In this document: positions 51,680 through 59,933 of the stretch, one piece after another | Layout of the letters: every line of letters begins with the position of its first letter | How positions within the stretch are numbered: the stretch's first letter is position 1 | DNA from: GCA-2731375 sp964344935 | GTDB lineage: Bacteria > Pseudomonadota > Alphaproteobacteria > GCA-2731375 | DNA: 64,000 nucleotides | Direction of reading: 5' to 3' | Assembly (NCBI GenBank): GCA_964344935.1 | Contig: CAYFPL010000007.1 | Location: forward strand, 218,545-282,544 | The notes under the pieces: model-generated | Told to the model about the DNA's origin: nothing | The model's database searches: none | What the model saw: the letters and a program-made list of their open reading frames with translations, nothing else | Program-made: the position numbers and the translations under genes

Positions 51680-52777
51680 TCACGACAGACCGGGGATCAG
51701 GCAGGAGTGGATGGATTCTTCGCCGGGGATTTCCCTTCCAAGTGTGCGGATGGCGAGCTCGGCATCGGCGACGGCGAAGTCGTGGGTGTGCATCTTTTCC
51801 AACGGCACCGCGCCGCTGTGGATCAGGTCGATGGCCTTGCGGTAGCCGGACGAGGTGACGCCAAACGCGCCGAGCAGGCGCAGTTCCTTGAACACCACCT
51901 TGTCCGAAACGAATTTCGCCACCGGCTTGAAGGCCTTGACCCCTGCCAGGACGATGGTGCCGCCTACCCGGGCCACGTTGATGGCATCCTCGATCGGCGC
52001 GGTCGCCGCCGGGGTTACGTCGAGGACGGTATCCACCCCTTCGCCCCCGGTGATGTCCTTGATGCGGTCGCGGATATTCTCCTGCTCGATATCGATTGTG
52101 TGGGTGGCGCCATACAGCTTTGCCAGTTCCAGCTTGGCCGCATCGGCCGTTAGGCCGGTGACGACGATGGTCTTGGCGCCTACGGATTTGGCGGCGATCA
52201 CGGCGGCCAGGCCACGTTGACCCGGCCCCATGATCAGGATGCTGTCGCCGTATTTGGTATCGGGGATCTCTACACCCCAACGGAACCCGGCGCCCAGGGG
52301 GTTGTACATCACCGCCACCTGGGCCGGAATTTCAGGGTCCATTCGATGCAGGATGGTGCGGGGGTCGAGCACCATGTGATTGGCATAGGCGCCCCACAGG
52401 CCGTGCTCGTCCGACAACGGTATGGTGGAATAGACCTGCCGGTTGGCGCATAGGTGATATTCGCCGGCCAGGCAACGCTTGCACATATGGCAGGACAAAA
52501 GCGTCTCCACCGCCACGCGGTCGCCCGTATCCACACCCCAGCGCCTGGCGGCGCCGTCGCCGATCTCCTCGATCACGCCCAGCGGCTCGTGGCCCGGGAT
52601 ATGGGGCATGGGCACGCGCATGCCGGTCTCGAACTGTTCGCAGTCGGTGCCGCAGATGCCGCAGGCCTCGATGCGCAACAGGGCCTGGTCATCATGGATG
52701 TCGGGCAAGGGCAGATCCCGCGGTTCCAGCTTGCGTGGCGCGGTCAAGGTCATGGCAAAGGTGGTTTTCGCAGCCAT
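51680..52777 (-). CDS. Zinc-dependent alcohol dehydrogenase
   Basis: A 365-residue medium-chain dehydrogenase. Catalytic zinc ligands in ACGICGTDCEQFE (about residue 37) and IPGHEPLG; structural zinc cysteines in CHMCKRCLAGEYHLC (about 93-107); NAD(P)-binding MGPGQRGLAAV near 180. The start at 52777 (MAAKTTFAM) is preferred over the frame to 52894, which overlaps the thioesterase gene. Probably oxidises a hydroxyl intermediate in the acyl-CoA pathway. It is two bases downstream of the thioesterase stop. Confidence 0.88.
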   Translation of the reverse strand: MAAKTTFAMTLTAPRKLEPRDLPLPDIHDDQALLRIEACGICGTDCEQFETGMRVPMPHIPGHEPLGVIEEIGDGAARRWGVDTGDRVAVETLLSCHMCKRCLAGEYHLCANRQVYSTIPLSDEHGLWGAYANHMVLDPRTILHRMDPEIPAQVAVMYNPLGAGFRWGVEIPDTKYGDSILIMGPGQRGLAAVIAAKSVGAKTIVVTGLTADAAKLELAKLYGATHTIDIEQENIRDRIKDITGGEGVDTVLDVTPAATAPIEDAINVARVGGTIVLAGVKAFKPVAKFVSDKVVFKELRLLGAFGVTSSGYRKAIDLIHSGAVPLEKMHTHDFAVADAELAIRTLGREIPGEESIHSCLIPGLS

Positions 52778-52779
52778 GG

Positions 52780-53568
52780 TCAGGACCCTTTCAGAACGGT
52801 TGTGGTGGAGATGCCGGTGGCGATGAGGCATTCGCCGGACCAGACCTGCAGCGATGTACTGGCCAGGCCGCCATCCAGGCTGTCCAGGCGGCACAGGGAG
52901 ACCAGGTGATCCGCTGCCGGTTCCGATCCTGTGAAGCGCAGCGAAAGGTCCGGATTGGGAATGGCCAGTTGCTGCCGGCCCAGGTGCCGCGCCACCGGCG
53001 GGCCGACGGAAATATCGGCGGCGATGCAGGCGGCCTCGGCCCCGGCGTCCGCGCCGTCCCAGATGATCTTGCTGGCCGTGGCCATGGCGCCGTCCACCCG
53101 GCCCAGATAGGCGGGCGAAAAGGTGTCGATCAGAGGAATACGGTATTTTTCGGACGGATGCCGCCAGGGCTTGCCCTCGCCATAGTCTCGCAGCCCCTTG
53201 GGTGGTGTCGTTTCCGTCTCTGCCGACAGATGGGCCAATGCCTCCCGCGCCACCAGGCTGACCGTGCCGCGGGTGGCCAGCTTCCCCTCGTCGGTGCGCA
53301 CGTCGACGCAGACCGTGGTCAGGGTCCGCCCCGCATTCAGGACGGTGGGCACCACCGTCGCCGGCCCGGGGCGAAAGCCGCGGATGAAACGGGCATCGAC
53401 GCCGATGGGCAAACGGTCCGGTGCCAGGTCGCGTGCGGCAAAGACACAGATGGCCGCCAGACAGCCGCCGTTGGTACCGCCGAAGCCGCCGTTCATCTCC
53501 TCCGCCAGGTCGAAATGCCAGTTGCCATTCCCGGCGGGCCGTCCGCTAAGTCTTGCCGCGAAATCCAT
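52780..53568 (-). CDS. Double hot-dog acyl-CoA thioesterase family protein
   Basis: A 262-residue protein of the TesB-like/4HBT_3 type with two hot-dog halves. Visible features are the GGTNGGCLAAICVFAARD segment near residue 32 and the DARFIRGFRPGP strand near 60; the second half has SLRFTGSEPAADHL. It would hydrolyse acyl-CoAs, though related proteins lack catalytic residues. Between the hydratase and dehydrogenase genes with two-base gaps, so tightly co-transcribed. Confidence 0.8.
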   Translation of the reverse strand: MDFAARLSGRPAGNGNWHFDLAEEMNGGFGGTNGGCLAAICVFAARDLAPDRLPIGVDARFIRGFRPGPATVVPTVLNAGRTLTTVCVDVRTDEGKLATRGTVSLVAREALAHLSAETETTPPKGLRDYGEGKPWRHPSEKYRIPLIDTFSPAYLGRVDGAMATASKIIWDGADAGAEAACIAADISVGPPVARHLGRQQLAIPNPDLSLRFTGSEPAADHLVSLCRLDSLDGGLASTSLQVWSGECLIATGISTTTVLKGS

Positions 53569-53570
53569 CG

Positions 53571-54431
53571 CTATGCCTCGAAGCTGGCCTGGGCCTGGCT
53601 CAGGACCACGTTGCCATTCTGATCCTCGGCCTGCACGACGGCACTGCCCGCGCCGGTGTGCCAGAACTTGGTCACGATGTGATCTTCGAACTGCACGATG
53701 TCGGCAAAGCGGCCCGTCATGGACCGAAAACGCGCCGGATCGCCGCCGCAGAGGCCGTGCAGGATGGCCCGGCCGATAAAGCCATAGGTGCAGAGGCCGT
53801 GCATGAAGGGCTTCTCATAGCCCGCTTTCTTGGCGAATTCCGGGTCGATGTGCAGGGCCACCCGGTCGCCGGAGAGCCTGTAAATGGCCCCTTGTTCCGC
53901 TTGCGTAACATAATCGACCACCAGATCGGGATCGCGGTCGGGCGGGGCGTTCTTGTCCTTGGTCGAGGGCCCCGGTTCGCCGCCGAAGCCGCCGCCGCCG
54001 ATATAGAACAGTGTGGAATGGCTGTTGAACAGCGGCCCGTCGGGATCGCTGGCCTGGGCCGTGACGCCGATAACCCCGGACTTGCCCTTGTCCCAGACTT
54101 CCGAGACCTGGCTCGCAAGGGTGATTTCGGTCTTGGCCGGCAAGGGGCGCAATAGCTCGATGCCCTGTTCCCCGTGCAGCAGGCGGCGCACGTCCAGCTT
54201 CACCACATGGCGCAGGTTGCCCATGGCCCGCATGGCCGGGATCACCGCATAGGTGGGCAGTACCTTTGGCCTCTCGTCGTCCCGCTGGCCCTCGTAGACG
54301 AAATCAAGTTCATCGGCCGGCTTGGCGCCCACGCCCAGGGCATAGAGCATGGTGTCCTTGGCGTTCCAGGAGATGGTCAGGGGTTCGAATTGGTGCCCCA
54401 CCATGGTGGGGGACAGGGTGTCACTGACCAT
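53571..54431 (-). CDS. MaoC/hydratase-2-type enoyl-CoA hydratase with altered signature
   Basis: A 286-residue double hot-dog protein of the peroxisomal multifunctional enzyme 2 hydratase type. The N-terminal half carries ISWNAKDTMLYALGVGA; the C-terminal half has the hydratase-2 motif as YRLSGDRVALHIDPEFA, with the catalytic Asp and His kept but the usual Asn-Pro replaced by Val-Ala. KPFMHGLCTYGFIGRA follows. It would hydrate trans-2-enoyl-CoA to (R)-3-hydroxyacyl-CoA. The ATG at 54431 overlaps the MarR gene end by eleven bases; the frame to 54566 is a shadow. Confidence 0.84.
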   Translation of the reverse strand: MVSDTLSPTMVGHQFEPLTISWNAKDTMLYALGVGAKPADELDFVYEGQRDDERPKVLPTYAVIPAMRAMGNLRHVVKLDVRRLLHGEQGIELLRPLPAKTEITLASQVSEVWDKGKSGVIGVTAQASDPDGPLFNSHSTLFYIGGGGFGGEPGPSTKDKNAPPDRDPDLVVDYVTQAEQGAIYRLSGDRVALHIDPEFAKKAGYEKPFMHGLCTYGFIGRAILHGLCGGDPARFRSMTGRFADIVQFEDHIVTKFWHTGAGSAVVQAEDQNGNVVLSQAQASFEA

Positions 54432-54933
54432 TCTTCTCGGCCTCCAATTGGCGCCACATGCCATCCGCGTTGGCCTTGACGCGGAGCAGCAGGTCCACCA
54501 ACTGCTCCCGCTCTGACTTGCTGAAACCGGCCATGAGGCCATCCAGCACCGCCGAGCCGGTGTCATAGATCGGCTCCAGAAGCGCGCGGGCCTTGGCGCT
54601 CAGGTAGATCAGGTTGGCGCGGCGGTCGCCTGGGTCGGCCCGCCGCTCCACCAGGCCCTTTTCCTGCAAACGTTCCAGCAGCACGCCGACGGAGGCCTTC
54701 TTGATGCCGATCTCATCGGACAGGCTGACCTGGGTCACGCCTTCCTGGTGGGAGAGGTGCAGGATCACGCGCAGCTGGGCGTTGGTCAGGCCCACCTTGG
54801 CCATTTCCTCGTCCACCACCTGCACCATGACCCGCTGCAGATCGTGGATGATGAAGCCCGGATTGCGGGCCCAGTCGGTGCGGGCCAGGATGTCGGAGGC
54901 ATCGGGCCGCTTTGTTCTAAGTGCGAATTCCAT
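54421..54933 (-). CDS. MarR-family transcriptional regulator
   Basis: A 170-residue winged-helix repressor. The HTH and wing are at about residues 60-120 (VTQVSLSDEIGIKKASVGVL, then VERRADPGDRRANLIYLS with the wing DRR), typical of MarR. It begins MEFALRTKRPD. There is no Shine-Dalgarno, and the ATG almost coincides with the predicted transcription start. Two identical palindromes cover its promoter. It overlaps the hydratase gene and is the first gene of the downstream acyl-CoA operon, so it likely regulates that operon and itself. Confidence 0.92.
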   Translation of the reverse strand: MEFALRTKRPDASDILARTDWARNPGFIIHDLQRVMVQVVDEEMAKVGLTNAQLRVILHLSHQEGVTQVSLSDEIGIKKASVGVLLERLQEKGLVERRADPGDRRANLIYLSAKARALLEPIYDTGSAVLDGLMAGFSKSEREQLVDLLLRVKANADGMWRQLEAEKNGQ

Positions 54934-54940
54934 GGGGCGG

Positions 54941-54970
54941 TGTATAGTATGTCAACATACGGTATGTCAA
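54941..54970 (-). promoter_or_regulatory. Promoter of the marR operon
   Basis: On the minus strand: TTGACA (54970-54965), 18 bases, TATACA (54946-54941). The predicted start near 54934-54935 is one or two bases before the marR ATG at 54933, implying a leaderless message. Confidence 0.6.
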
Positions 54971-54975
54971 CATAC
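54947..54975. promoter_or_regulatory. Two tandem 14-base MarR operator candidates
   Basis: GTATGTCAACATAC occurs twice, at 54947-54960 and 54962-54975, one base apart (15-base period). Each has inverted arms GTATGT/ACATAC. One overlaps the -35 hexamer and the other fills the spacer, so binding would block RNA polymerase. Confidence 0.7.
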
Positions 54976-55018
54976 TACCATCATAGACCGCTCGTTTCAG
55001 ATCTGATTGCGGCCGCGC

Positions 55019-55894
55019 CTATTGCAGCCGCGGTTTGAAGAATTGATAGATGCGCTTCCAGGCCGCCGCGGATTTGCCTGGGTCAAAATCGTCGAAGGCG
55101 TTCCCATAATCGTCCCGGGCGATCGCGAAGTTGTGGCCGGCGCCAGCGACGGGGACGATCTCGATAGGTGCGCCGTTGCCACGGTTGCGGGCCAGGATCT
55201 TCTTGCACAGGGCCTGATCGGAGATGGTGTCGGCGCCGGGGAGGACGGCCAGGGTGGGGATCTCAAGCGCGAAATCCTCGTGCACGGCGCGCAGCAGGTT
55301 GAAGCCCATGATGTCGCCGGCGCACCATGGCGCCAGCAGGGCGATGGCGCCCACCCCGCGCAGGCCCTCCGAAGGTTTGCTCTTCAGGCCCGGGGGCAGA
55401 CGCCCCGGCGTTTCATAAACCAGGGCATCCATGATGGTGGCGGCGCCAAAGGAGATGCCGAACAGCCCGATCCGCCCTGGCGCAGCCCAGGCCTGCCGCC
55501 GCGCCCAATCCACCGCGATAGCCACATCCCCCGCCGCCCCACGGGGCAGCAAGGCGCCGGCGCGCACGGCGGGGCCATCAATACCCCGGCTGTGGTAGAG
55601 GTCCACGAACACGGCGGCGAAACCCCGAGCAGCGAAGCCTTTCAGGATCTCCTGCTGGCCCGGATGCCAGGCCAGGTCCGAGGCGCCATGAAAATAGAGG
55701 ATGGTGGGGAAGGGACCGGGACCATCCGGCAGTTCGACCCGCAGGCCGCCTTCAAGGCGCGCCGTGGCCTCGTCCAGCGACACAGGCACAACCTGCCGCG
55801 GCGCGCAGGCGGCCATCAGGCACAAGGCGATCGCCAAAAACATAACGTGTGAGAAACAGCCGCCGGCCGCGGCTTTACGCGGCTGGCGCTGCAT
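55019..55894 (-). CDS. Dienelactone-hydrolase-like lipoprotein
   Basis: A 291-residue alpha/beta hydrolase. A lipoprotein signal (MFLAIALCLMAACAP, lipobox MAAC, Cys near residue 30) would anchor it on a membrane. The nucleophile elbow is FGISFG (Gly-x-Ser-x-Gly); the catalytic His is in GAGHNFAIARDDYG near the C-terminus and Asp in VLPGADTISDQ. The family includes carboxymethylenebutenolidases and esterases; the Ser nucleophile here replaces the Cys of classic dienelactone hydrolase. The start at 55894 is the Met before the basic n-region; 55843 is an alternative. Confidence 0.78.
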   Translation of the reverse strand: MQRQPRKAAAGGCFSHVMFLAIALCLMAACAPRQVVPVSLDEATARLEGGLRVELPDGPGPFPTILYFHGASDLAWHPGQQEILKGFAARGFAAVFVDLYHSRGIDGPAVRAGALLPRGAAGDVAIAVDWARRQAWAAPGRIGLFGISFGAATIMDALVYETPGRLPPGLKSKPSEGLRGVGAIALLAPWCAGDIMGFNLLRAVHEDFALEIPTLAVLPGADTISDQALCKKILARNRGNGAPIEIVPVAGAGHNFAIARDDYGNAFDDFDPGKSAAAWKRIYQFFKPRLQ

Positions 55895-56102
55895 CGCGGA
55901 CTGCTTTCGGATCAGCCCATGTCCGTAGTTACAGTTTTGGGCATTACTGAATACTGGCATTCTCCTTTTGCATCCCTTTGGGTCGAAGAGACCGTTGGCC
56001 TTGAATATTTATAACCTCTTGCGGTTTGTTGAACGACGCTCAACGACTTGCTATCATTTGTCATATATTACTAGGGACATTTCGCGCCGAAGGGGAAAAT
56101 TC

Positions 56103-56942
56103 ATGCCAGGTATGCCAGACGACGCCAGTATTGGGGCGTTTTTCAACGATGTCAGCAATCGCATCAACAACATGACGGTAGCCGACCAGGTAGAACTGCT
56201 CGAAGAAATTGGCAATACGCCGGGCCGGAATCGCATGGCCAGCGACTATATGCTGGCGAAGGATTGGTTTGATTCGCCAGATCCCAGTAATCCGAACGCC
56301 GCCATGGCGCACGTCCAAAATCATTGGCTGGACAACCGTCCCGGCAGCGGCGGCGGCGGGGGCAAGAAGATCGGCTGGTGGCGGCACGACTTCTCAAATC
56401 GCAGCAATCGCGATGATATGGTGGACCGCGTGTTGACGCAGGCGCTTTATTGGACGGTCTTCCTGAGGCGCAATACCATGAATGCGGACCATACATTTAC
56501 GGAAATCGAGGACCCAATCAATTACTTGCCAACCGTGCGCATGTGGATGTGTGCTGGCCATGAATTCAAGATCATGATCTGGCAAACGGAGGTACAGATC
56601 ATTGTCATCTATATGACCCCCGCATCCCCCGACAAGATCAAGAACTATCTGCGATACCGCCGCGAACACGAGAAGCATTTAGAGGTCGACAAGCAGAGAA
56701 AAATCTATGAGGAACTGGAACGGGACGTGAAAACCTATCCCGAGCCGGAGATGCCCACTGGCGGCACGGCCGAACCCTTCATTCTCGTGACGGATGAAAT
56801 TCCGGGCGCCATACCCCAGGGCCTCGAACACCACAAATTCGAAGGTGACCACAAAGTCGTAAGGAACGTGCTCAGTTATCGGCCGTTTGCCCGAGCCGAC
56901 GAGTTGGAGAATCCATTCAGGTTCCCGCCGGCTCTTCCATAG
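56103..56942 (+). CDS. Orphan hypothetical protein, AT-richer
   Basis: A 279-residue protein I do not recognise. A Gly-rich linker (about residues 82-88, GSGGGGGKK) separates an N-terminal helical part from a Trp-rich middle (WWRHDFSNRSNRDDMVDRVL, WTVFLRR) and a beta-like block (MWMCAGHEFKIMIWQTEVQ). A charged helix and a Pro-rich tail follow. No signal peptide or transmembrane segment. GAAGGGGA before the ATG at 56103 supports this start; the frame extends to 55968. Base composition is less GC-rich than the neighbours, suggesting acquisition. Confidence 0.6.
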   Translation: MPGMPDDASIGAFFNDVSNRINNMTVADQVELLEEIGNTPGRNRMASDYMLAKDWFDSPDPSNPNAAMAHVQNHWLDNRPGSGGGGGKKIGWWRHDFSNRSNRDDMVDRVLTQALYWTVFLRRNTMNADHTFTEIEDPINYLPTVRMWMCAGHEFKIMIWQTEVQIIVIYMTPASPDKIKNYLRYRREHEKHLEVDKQRKIYEELERDVKTYPEPEMPTGGTAEPFILVTDEIPGAIPQGLEHHKFEGDHKVVRNVLSYRPFARADELENPFRFPPALP

Positions 56943-56964
56943 CCGTACAGTTAGACGAAAGGGT

Positions 56965-58158
56965 CTAGGCGACAGCCTGCAGGGCCGATAGCAGATCCTC
57001 TTCCAGGTCGGCGGGGTCTTCCAGGCCGACGGAGAGGCGCACCATGCCATCGCCAATGCCCACCTTGGCCCGCTCCTCCGGCCCCATGGCCCGGTGGGTG
57101 GTGGTGGCCGGGTGGGTGATCAGGCTTTTGGCATCGCCCAGATTGTTGGAGATATCGACGATGTCCAGGCCGTTCAGGAAGCGGAAGGCCTCTGCCTTGC
57201 CGCCCTTGAGGTCGAAGGTAATGATCGATCCGCCGGCGGTCATCTGTTTCTCCACCAGCGCCCGCTGGGGAAAGCTTTCCAGGCCTGGATAGATCACGCG
57301 CTCTACTTTTGCATGGGCTTCCAACACCTTTGCCAGGGCATGGGCATTGCCGCACTGTTCGGCCAGGCGCAGTTCCATGGTCTCCAGACCCTTGAGCAGC
57401 ACCCAGGCGTTGAAGGCACTCATGGCCGGGCCGGTATGGCGGAGGAAATGCATCAACGTATCGTCGATGAATTCCCTGGTCCCCAGTACCGCGCCGCCCA
57501 GGATGCGGCCCTGGCCGTCCATGTGCTTGGTGCCGGAATAGACCACCACGTCAGCGCCGAATTCCACGGGCCGCTGCAGGATCGGCGTGGAAAACACATT
57601 GTCCGCCACCACGCAGGCGCCCACCGCGTGGGCCAGATCGGAGACGGCCTGGATGTCGATCAGGTCCAAGGTGGGGTTGGAGGGGGTCTCGAAGAACACG
57701 CACTTTGTGGCCTCGCCGATGGCGCCCTGCCATTGCTCCAGATCGGCGCCGTCGACCAGATCTACCTCGATGCCGTAGCGGGGCAGCAACTGGGTCAGGA
57801 TGTAATGGCAGGAGCCGAACAGGGCGCGGGAGGCAACCACGTGATCGCCGCTTTGCAGTTGGCACAAAAGCGAGGCGAACACCGCCGACATGCCGGAGGC
57901 AGTGGCGAAGCAGGCTTCCGAGCCGTCCAGTTGCGCCAGACGTTCTTCGAACATGGACACCGTCGGGTTGCCATAGCGGGAATAGATGAAGCCGTCGTCG
58001 TCACCAAGAAAGCGCGCCTCGGCCTGCTCCGCGGTGTCGTAGACGAAGCCGGAGTTGAGATACATCGCTTCCGAGGTCTCCCCGTGGGGGGACCGGTCCA
58101 GCCCGGCACGGACGGCGCGGGTGCGCGACCGCCAGCCGGCCTTTTTATCGTCGCTCAT
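56965..58158 (-). CDS. metZ: O-succinylhomoserine sulfhydrylase
   Basis: A 397-residue PLP-dependent Cys/Met-metabolism enzyme joining O-succinylhomoserine and sulfide to homocysteine. The PLP lysine is in VVVYSGTKHMDGQGR near residue 208; SRYGNPTVSMFEERLAQLDG near residue 60 and the SGMSAVFASL segment are family signatures. It is the last gene of the DUF2849-sir-DUF934-cysH-rhodanese-metZ run, consistent with use of newly made sulfide. Distinguished from cystathionine gamma-synthase by context and family resemblance only. Confidence 0.9.
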   Translation of the reverse strand: MSDDKKAGWRSRTRAVRAGLDRSPHGETSEAMYLNSGFVYDTAEQAEARFLGDDDGFIYSRYGNPTVSMFEERLAQLDGSEACFATASGMSAVFASLLCQLQSGDHVVASRALFGSCHYILTQLLPRYGIEVDLVDGADLEQWQGAIGEATKCVFFETPSNPTLDLIDIQAVSDLAHAVGACVVADNVFSTPILQRPVEFGADVVVYSGTKHMDGQGRILGGAVLGTREFIDDTLMHFLRHTGPAMSAFNAWVLLKGLETMELRLAEQCGNAHALAKVLEAHAKVERVIYPGLESFPQRALVEKQMTAGGSIITFDLKGGKAEAFRFLNGLDIVDISNNLGDAKSLITHPATTTHRAMGPEERAKVGIGDGMVRLSVGLEDPADLEEDLLSALQAVA

Positions 58159-58196
58159 GATCTCAAACTCCTATCCCTACAATTGGCCCCGTACGC

Positions 58197-58613
58197 TTAC
58201 CCCTGGCGCCACGGCAGGCCGGCGAACTTCCAGCCGTTTGTTTTGCCCCGGTGGCCGCCTTCGTCCTTGTCGCCTTCGAAGCCGCCGGCGACGTTGTAAC
58301 AGCGCTCATAACCCGCCGCGGTCAGCAGCCGGGCGGCGCTCATGCTGCGGGCGCCGGACCGGCACAGCAGAAATATGGCGGCATCCTTGGCCACGCCAGC
58401 CTGGCTGACTTCGGCTTCGAAATTGGCGTTCTGCTCCATGGATGGATAGTTCTGCCATTCGCAGCAGACCACCTCCTTGCCGATGCGGCTGAGATCGGGG
58501 AGCCCCACGAAGTTCCATTCGGGAACCGTCCGCACGTCGATCAGAACGGCGTCCGCCTCCCGACCCAGGCGGTCCCAGGTTTCCGTAACATCAACATCGC
58601 CCGCATAGTCCAT
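58197..58613 (-). CDS. Rhodanese-like domain protein
   Basis: A 138-residue single rhodanese domain. The active-site loop is LLCRSGARS near residue 93, with the catalytic Cys able to carry a persulfide. DVTETWDRLGREADAVLIDV at the start and GYERCYNVAGGFEG after the loop are typical. In a sulfur-assimilation operon it probably acts as a sulfur carrier or thiosulfate sulfurtransferase. Confidence 0.88.
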   Translation of the reverse strand: MDYAGDVDVTETWDRLGREADAVLIDVRTVPEWNFVGLPDLSRIGKEVVCCEWQNYPSMEQNANFEAEVSQAGVAKDAAIFLLCRSGARSMSAARLLTAAGYERCYNVAGGFEGDKDEGGHRGKTNGWKFAGLPWRQG

Positions 58614-58639
58614 TTTGTGCCCCGCTCGTCTGTTCCGGT

Positions 58640-59377
58640 TCAGTTGCGGGGTTCGTCACGTTGGTGGATCCCGCATTCATCCTTGTCGCGGTCGGCCCAG
58701 CGTCCATCGCGCGTGCCAAGTCCGCCCTGTGCCCGGCGGGTGCAGGTGGCGCAGCCGATGGAGGGGTAACCTTCCGAGACCAGCGGATGCGCCGGCAGCC
58801 CGCGCAGGCGGAAGGCGGTTTCTACCTGATCAGGGGTCCAGTTGGCCAGCGGATTCACCTTAACCTGATCGCCCACATATTCGATTGTTGGTAGTGTGGC
58901 CCGGTCGTTGCCGTGGAAACGCTTGCGTCCGGTGATCCAGGCCTGGAAGGATGTCAGGGCGCTTTCCAAGGGCAAGACCTTGCGCAGATGGCAGCAGTGG
59001 TCAGGCTCGCTTTGCCACAAATCTCCATCCGGGTCATAGGCCCGCAGGGTTTCCGGATCCGGGGCAATGTTGCGCACGTCGGTAAAAGCGAAGCGGCGCA
59101 CGAGGATGTCCCGATAGGTCAAGGTCTCGGGGAAATGCTTGCCTGTATCGAGGAAAATGATAGGCACGTGACGGTCAATGTCCGCCAGCATGGCGAGCAG
59201 CAGGGCCGCCTCCGCCCCGAACGAGGAGACCAGGGCGATCCGGCCGGGGAATGCGCGCCAGACCATGGCGGCCAGGAGCTCCTGGCCGTCGAGCTGGCCG
59301 AAGCCGGCCCGCCAGGCCATGGCCAGGCTGCGGTCCTCGGCCGACGGGCCGGGCGCGATTTCCTGTCGGATGGACAT
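58640..59377 (-). CDS. cysH: Adenylyl-sulfate (APS) reductase, CysH family
   Basis: A 245-residue assimilatory reductase producing sulfite. The PAPS-reductase fold has SSFGAEAALLLAM. Two cysteine pairs, CCHLRK near residue 127 and GCATC near residue 211, are the [4Fe-4S] ligands that mark APS (not PAPS) reductases; the catalytic Cys is in DECGIHQ at the C-terminus. The enzyme therefore probably uses APS directly with thioredoxin or glutathione. It lies ten bases after the DUF934 gene. Confidence 0.9.
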   Translation of the reverse strand: MSIRQEIAPGPSAEDRSLAMAWRAGFGQLDGQELLAAMVWRAFPGRIALVSSFGAEAALLLAMLADIDRHVPIIFLDTGKHFPETLTYRDILVRRFAFTDVRNIAPDPETLRAYDPDGDLWQSEPDHCCHLRKVLPLESALTSFQAWITGRKRFHGNDRATLPTIEYVGDQVKVNPLANWTPDQVETAFRLRGLPAHPLVSEGYPSIGCATCTRRAQGGLGTRDGRWADRDKDECGIHQRDEPRN

Positions 59378-59387
59378 CTGCCGCCCG

Positions 59388-59933
59388 TCAATAGGCCCAG
59401 GCGCCGGCGCAGCTGTCCTCGTGGGCCGTGCCCCGAAGTGCCCGCCGCAGGGTTGGGATCGTGGCGCCGCCGTCCAGGGCCGGCTGATACCAATGGGCGA
59501 ATTCCTCCACCGCCGCTAGGATCGACTTGGCGCGATCGTCGCTGGCGACGCTGAAGCTGTCAAAGCCGCAGCGCAGCATAAAGCTCAATTGGTCGCGGAG
59601 GACATCGCCCACCGCCCGCAATTCGCCCTTGAAGCCGTGCCGCTCCCGGAGCAGCCGGGCCTGGGAATAGGCGCGGCCGTCAGTGAACTTGGCGAATTCC
59701 AAGGCGATCAGGTCGAAATGATGCAGATCCGCCGCCACCAGGTCCGGGGTCTGGCCCGGGCCCAGACGCAGGCCGATGCGGCTGCCCAGATCGAGGATTG
59801 CCAGTTTGTGTTGGCGCCAGGTATCCAGATCCATGATCACCGGCCCCAGGGGTGCGAGGGCCTGAACCTCCGCGAAGTCGTCGGTCTCGTGCCAGACGTC
59901 GTCAACCAGTCTGCCGTTTTTGATCAGTGCCAT
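59388..59933 (-). CDS. DUF934 family protein
   Basis: A 181-residue cytoplasmic protein of the DUF934 family, commonly found beside sulfite reductase and CysH in alpha- and betaproteobacteria. Conserved features include GRAYSQARLLRERHGFKGELRAV with an Asp/Arg-rich VLRDQLSFMLRCGFDSF region. Its 5' end overlaps the end of the sir gene by 32 bases. It is thought to support sulfite reductase, but its role is unproven. Confidence 0.88.
   Translation of the reverse strand: MALIKNGRLVDDVWHETDDFAEVQALAPLGPVIMDLDTWRQHKLAILDLGSRIGLRLGPGQTPDLVAADLHHFDLIALEFAKFTDGRAYSQARLLRERHGFKGELRAVGDVLRDQLSFMLRCGFDSFSVASDDRAKSILAAVEEFAHWYQPALDGGATIPTLRRALRGTAHEDSCAGAWAY

Noticed and set aside
58159..58196. SAM riboswitch directly before metZ
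   Set aside because: The gap between the rhodanese gene and metZ is only 38 bases; the candidate riboswitch is at the head of the operon instead.
57094..58299. 401-residue plus-strand frame opposite metZ
   Set aside because: Opposes a complete PLP-enzyme gene and has shadow-like composition (Gly/His/Ala/Gln runs).
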